NCBI RefSeq assembly: GCF_000153465.1
Contig: NZ_CH672387.1
Location: forward strand, 2,643,903 to 2,707,902
Source of the DNA: Aurantimonas manganoxydans SI85-9A1
GTDB taxonomy: Bacteria; Pseudomonadota; Alphaproteobacteria; Rhizobiales; Rhizobiaceae
DNA length: 64,000 bases
Direction of reading: 5' to 3'
Shown: piece by piece, positions 62,127-64,000 of the stretch
How positions within the stretch are numbered: the first letter of the stretch is position 1
Layout of the letters: the number at the start of each line of letters is the position of its first letter
Position numbers and translations under genes: made by a program
The notes under the pieces: model-generated
Seen by the model: only the letters and a program-made list of their open reading frames with translations
The model's database searches: none
What the model was told of the DNA's origin: nothing

Positions 62127-63863
62127 CTAGTAGGAGACCAGCAGCGACTTGCCCTCGTCGCCGAACTCGGGCCGCACGCCCAGGAGGGTCGCCGAACGCC
62201 GGATGATGTTGCCGACGGTCGGCGCGGCGTTCATGCCGGCGGTGGCGTAATACTGGCCATCCTCGGGCTTCGGCTCGTCGATGACGACGAGGACGATGTA
62301 GCGCGGATTGTCTATCGGGAAGGCCGACAGGAAGGCGTTGAACTTCTTGGTGTCGGAGTAGCGCCCGTTGACCACCTTGTTGGCCGTGCCGGTCTTGCCG
62401 CCGACGCGGTAGCCGGTGACGTCGGCCTTGTTGCCCGAGCCGCGCTGGTCGGCGACGTTCAGGCGGAAGAGATAGCGCATCTCGTCGCTGGTCTTCTCGC
62501 TGAGAACCCGCGTGGCGACGGCCTCGGCCTCGGCGCGGCTGCGCGGCAGGAAGGTCGGCGGGATCAGCTTGCCGCCGTTCATCAGCGCGGCGGCGGCGAC
62601 GGCGGTGTTCAGCGGCGTCGTGGACACGCCGTGACCGAAGGAGATCGTCACCGAGTTGATCTGCTTCCAGACCTTCGGCTGGGTCGGCGTGGCGACTTCC
62701 GGCAGCTCGGTCGTCATGCGCGACAACAGGCCGACGCGGGTCAGGAATTCCTGGTGCCCCTCGATGCCGACGGCCTCGGCTTCCTTGGCGCTGCCGATGT
62801 TCGAGGAATAGATGAAGACCTCGGGCACGCTCAGCACCCGGCGCTTGCCGTGGAAGTCGGAGATGGTGAAGCCGCCCATGCGGATCGGCCGCGTCGCGTC
62901 GAAGCTGTCGGTGATCTTCACCTTGCCGGAATCCAGCGCCATCGCCGTGGTGAAGGCCTTGAAGGTCGAGCCCATCTCGTACAGGCCCGCCGACATGCGG
63001 TTCATGCGGTCCTTGTCCAGCGCCTGGCTCGGCTGGTTCGGATCGTAATCCGGCAGCGAGGTCATGGCGACGACCTCGCCGGTGTGGACGTCGAGCACGA
63101 CGCCGCCGGCGGCGATCGCCTTGTAGCGCGCCATGGCGGCGGCCAGTTCGTCGCGCACGATGTGCTGGACGCGCAGGTCGAGCGACAGCTTCACCGGCTC
63201 CAGATCGGTGCCGACGGCAAGGCCCGCATCCTGCAGGGCGCGGTAGCCTTGGTCGTCGATGTATTTCTCCATGCCGGCGGTGCCCTGATTGTCGACATTG
63301 GTATGTCCGACAATGAAGCCCGCGGTGGTGCCGCCCGGATAGAAGCGCCGCTTCTCGGTGCGGAAGCCGATGCCCGGAATGCCGAGATCGAGCACGGCCT
63401 GCTGCTGGCCCGGCGTCAGCTCGCGGCGCAGCCAGACGAAGCCGGCATTGCTGGCGAGACGGCGATAGAGCCATTTCGGGTCGAGATCCGGCATGACGCC
63501 GAGCAGCAGTTCGCTCGCCTCGTCCGGATCGATGATGCGGCGCGGCTCGGCGAAGAGCGAGGCGGTCTTGATGTCGGTGGCCAGCACCTCGCCGTTGCGG
63601 TCGAGGAGGTCCGGCCGGTCCGACATGATCTTGTCGGCGGCGCCATAGGCCGCGGCGCTTTCGGTGGGCGCGACGCCCCACATGACGAGGCGGCCGCCGA
63701 TGACGCCGTAGATGCCGACGAACAGGCCCATGGCGATGACGAAGCGGCTGCGGTTCTTCGGGCCGCCGCGATGGCGGCGGGGCCGGCCGAAATGGTCGCA
63801 GTCCGGCAGCATGGTGCCGGCGGCGACGGGCTTGTTGCGCTTGAACGGATTGGGGACTCGCAT
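62127..63863 (-). CDS. ftsI: Septal peptidoglycan transpeptidase FtsI (PBP3)
   Basis: A 578-residue class B penicillin-binding protein from ATG 63863, which overlaps the ftsL stop by one base; a GTG three bases earlier is an alternative. One membrane helix (RFVIAMGLFVGIYGVIGGRL) is followed by the pedestal domain and the transpeptidase domain with the active Ser in YEMGSTFKAFT (SxxK), SSN in YSSNIGS, and KTGT in GGKTGTANK. It cross-links septal peptidoglycan with FtsW. Confidence 0.96.
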   Translation of the reverse strand: MRVPNPFKRNKPVAAGTMLPDCDHFGRPRRHRGGPKNRSRFVIAMGLFVGIYGVIGGRLVMWGVAPTESAAAYGAADKIMSDRPDLLDRNGEVLATDIKTASLFAEPRRIIDPDEASELLLGVMPDLDPKWLYRRLASNAGFVWLRRELTPGQQQAVLDLGIPGIGFRTEKRRFYPGGTTAGFIVGHTNVDNQGTAGMEKYIDDQGYRALQDAGLAVGTDLEPVKLSLDLRVQHIVRDELAAAMARYKAIAAGGVVLDVHTGEVVAMTSLPDYDPNQPSQALDKDRMNRMSAGLYEMGSTFKAFTTAMALDSGKVKITDSFDATRPIRMGGFTISDFHGKRRVLSVPEVFIYSSNIGSAKEAEAVGIEGHQEFLTRVGLLSRMTTELPEVATPTQPKVWKQINSVTISFGHGVSTTPLNTAVAAAALMNGGKLIPPTFLPRSRAEAEAVATRVLSEKTSDEMRYLFRLNVADQRGSGNKADVTGYRVGGKTGTANKVVNGRYSDTKKFNAFLSAFPIDNPRYIVLVVIDEPKPEDGQYYATAGMNAAPTVGNIIRRSATLLGVRPEFGDEGKSLLVSY

Positions 63864-64000
63864 CACCGCACCACCGTGTCGGAGCTGTCGGCATAGCCGC
63901 CGAGATTGCCGCCGGTCTCGGGCACGAGGTTCACCGGACGCCGGGGCAACTCGTCGGGCCGCACGATCTGGTCGGGACGCATGGGCTGCAGCTGCAGCTC
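63863..64000 (-). CDS. ftsL: Cell division protein FtsL, C-terminal end (runs off window)
   Basis: The last 45 codons of a frame that ends with TGA one base into ftsI. The peptide is a proline-rich hydrophilic tail (MRPDQIVRPDELPRRPVN, then Gly/Asp/Ser-rich). Rhizobial FtsL proteins have such a C-terminal tail, and ftsL precedes ftsI in nearly all dcw clusters. The membrane helix and leucine zipper are outside the window, so the name rests mainly on position. Confidence 0.72.
   Translation of the reverse strand, partial: ELQLQPMRPDQIVRPDELPRRPVNLVPETGGNLGGYADSSDTVVR

Noticed and set aside
62079-63896. A 605-codon plus-strand open frame opposite ftsI
   Set aside because: Shadow of the well-supported ftsI gene; composition and lack of motifs argue against coding.

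Overview
The window reads as the chromosome of a GC-rich alphaproteobacterium of the order Hyphomicrobiales (Rhizobiales). Evidence is the gene order of the division and cell-wall (dcw) cluster, a BA14K-type secreted protein, rhizobial-type IS66/IS21/IS5 transposases and strong GC bias at third codon positions. A genus cannot be fixed from the sequence alone; Aurantimonas-like relatives are only a guess. I see no rRNA, tRNA or CRISPR array.

Region 1 (1-9.7 kb) is a polysaccharide locus eaten by insertion sequences. The 5' end of gmd and a GT4 glycosyltransferase survive. Around them lie decayed IS66, IS5 (IS427-like), IS3 and IS21 transposases with frameshifts, stops and nested insertions. 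Two inverted, diverged copies of an IS66 right end share clustered 13-nt dyads.

Region 2 (9.7-17.5 kb) is the accessory core. A MobV/Pre-type relaxase gene is split by a complete IS256-family element with 27-bp imperfect inverted repeats and an 8-bp target duplication; removing the element restores the frame exactly. Convergent to it is a five-gene minus-strand unit: a hypothetical protein, a protein with a possible PD-(D/E)xK core, a small basic protein, a soluble FtsH-like AAA+ M41 protease, and a metallophosphoesterase overlapping the protease gene by 4 nt. This unit matches no system I can name and is the best candidate for something undescribed.

Region 3 (17.9-46 kb) is ordinary chromosome: BrkB-like membrane protein, AT-hook-like disordered protein, CtaG-like and Sco-like cytochrome oxidase assembly factors, GH15 glucoamylase-like enzyme, BA14K protein, aminopeptidase P, PrmA, a Na+/H+ antiporter with an RCK-like domain, an MFS pump, a MoxR ATPase with its VWA partner (separated by GNAT, PhzF and a probable toxin-antitoxin pair), Tim44-domain protein, AzlCD, YbjN-like protein, LigA, an FAD monooxygenase, RecN, BamD and LpxC.

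Region 4 (46.3-64 kb) is the dcw cluster on the minus strand, transcribed from right to left: ftsL(partial)-ftsI-murE-murF-mraY-murD-ftsW-murG-murC-murB-ddl-ftsQ-ftsA-ftsZ. Many stop/start overlaps of 1-13 nt indicate translational coupling, and a strong terminator follows ftsZ. The enzymes build the lipid II precursor (MurB-F, Ddl, MraY, MurG), polymerise and cross-link it at the septum (FtsW, FtsI) and assemble the division ring (FtsZ, FtsA, FtsQ, FtsL). One small plus-strand gene sits between murB and ddl.
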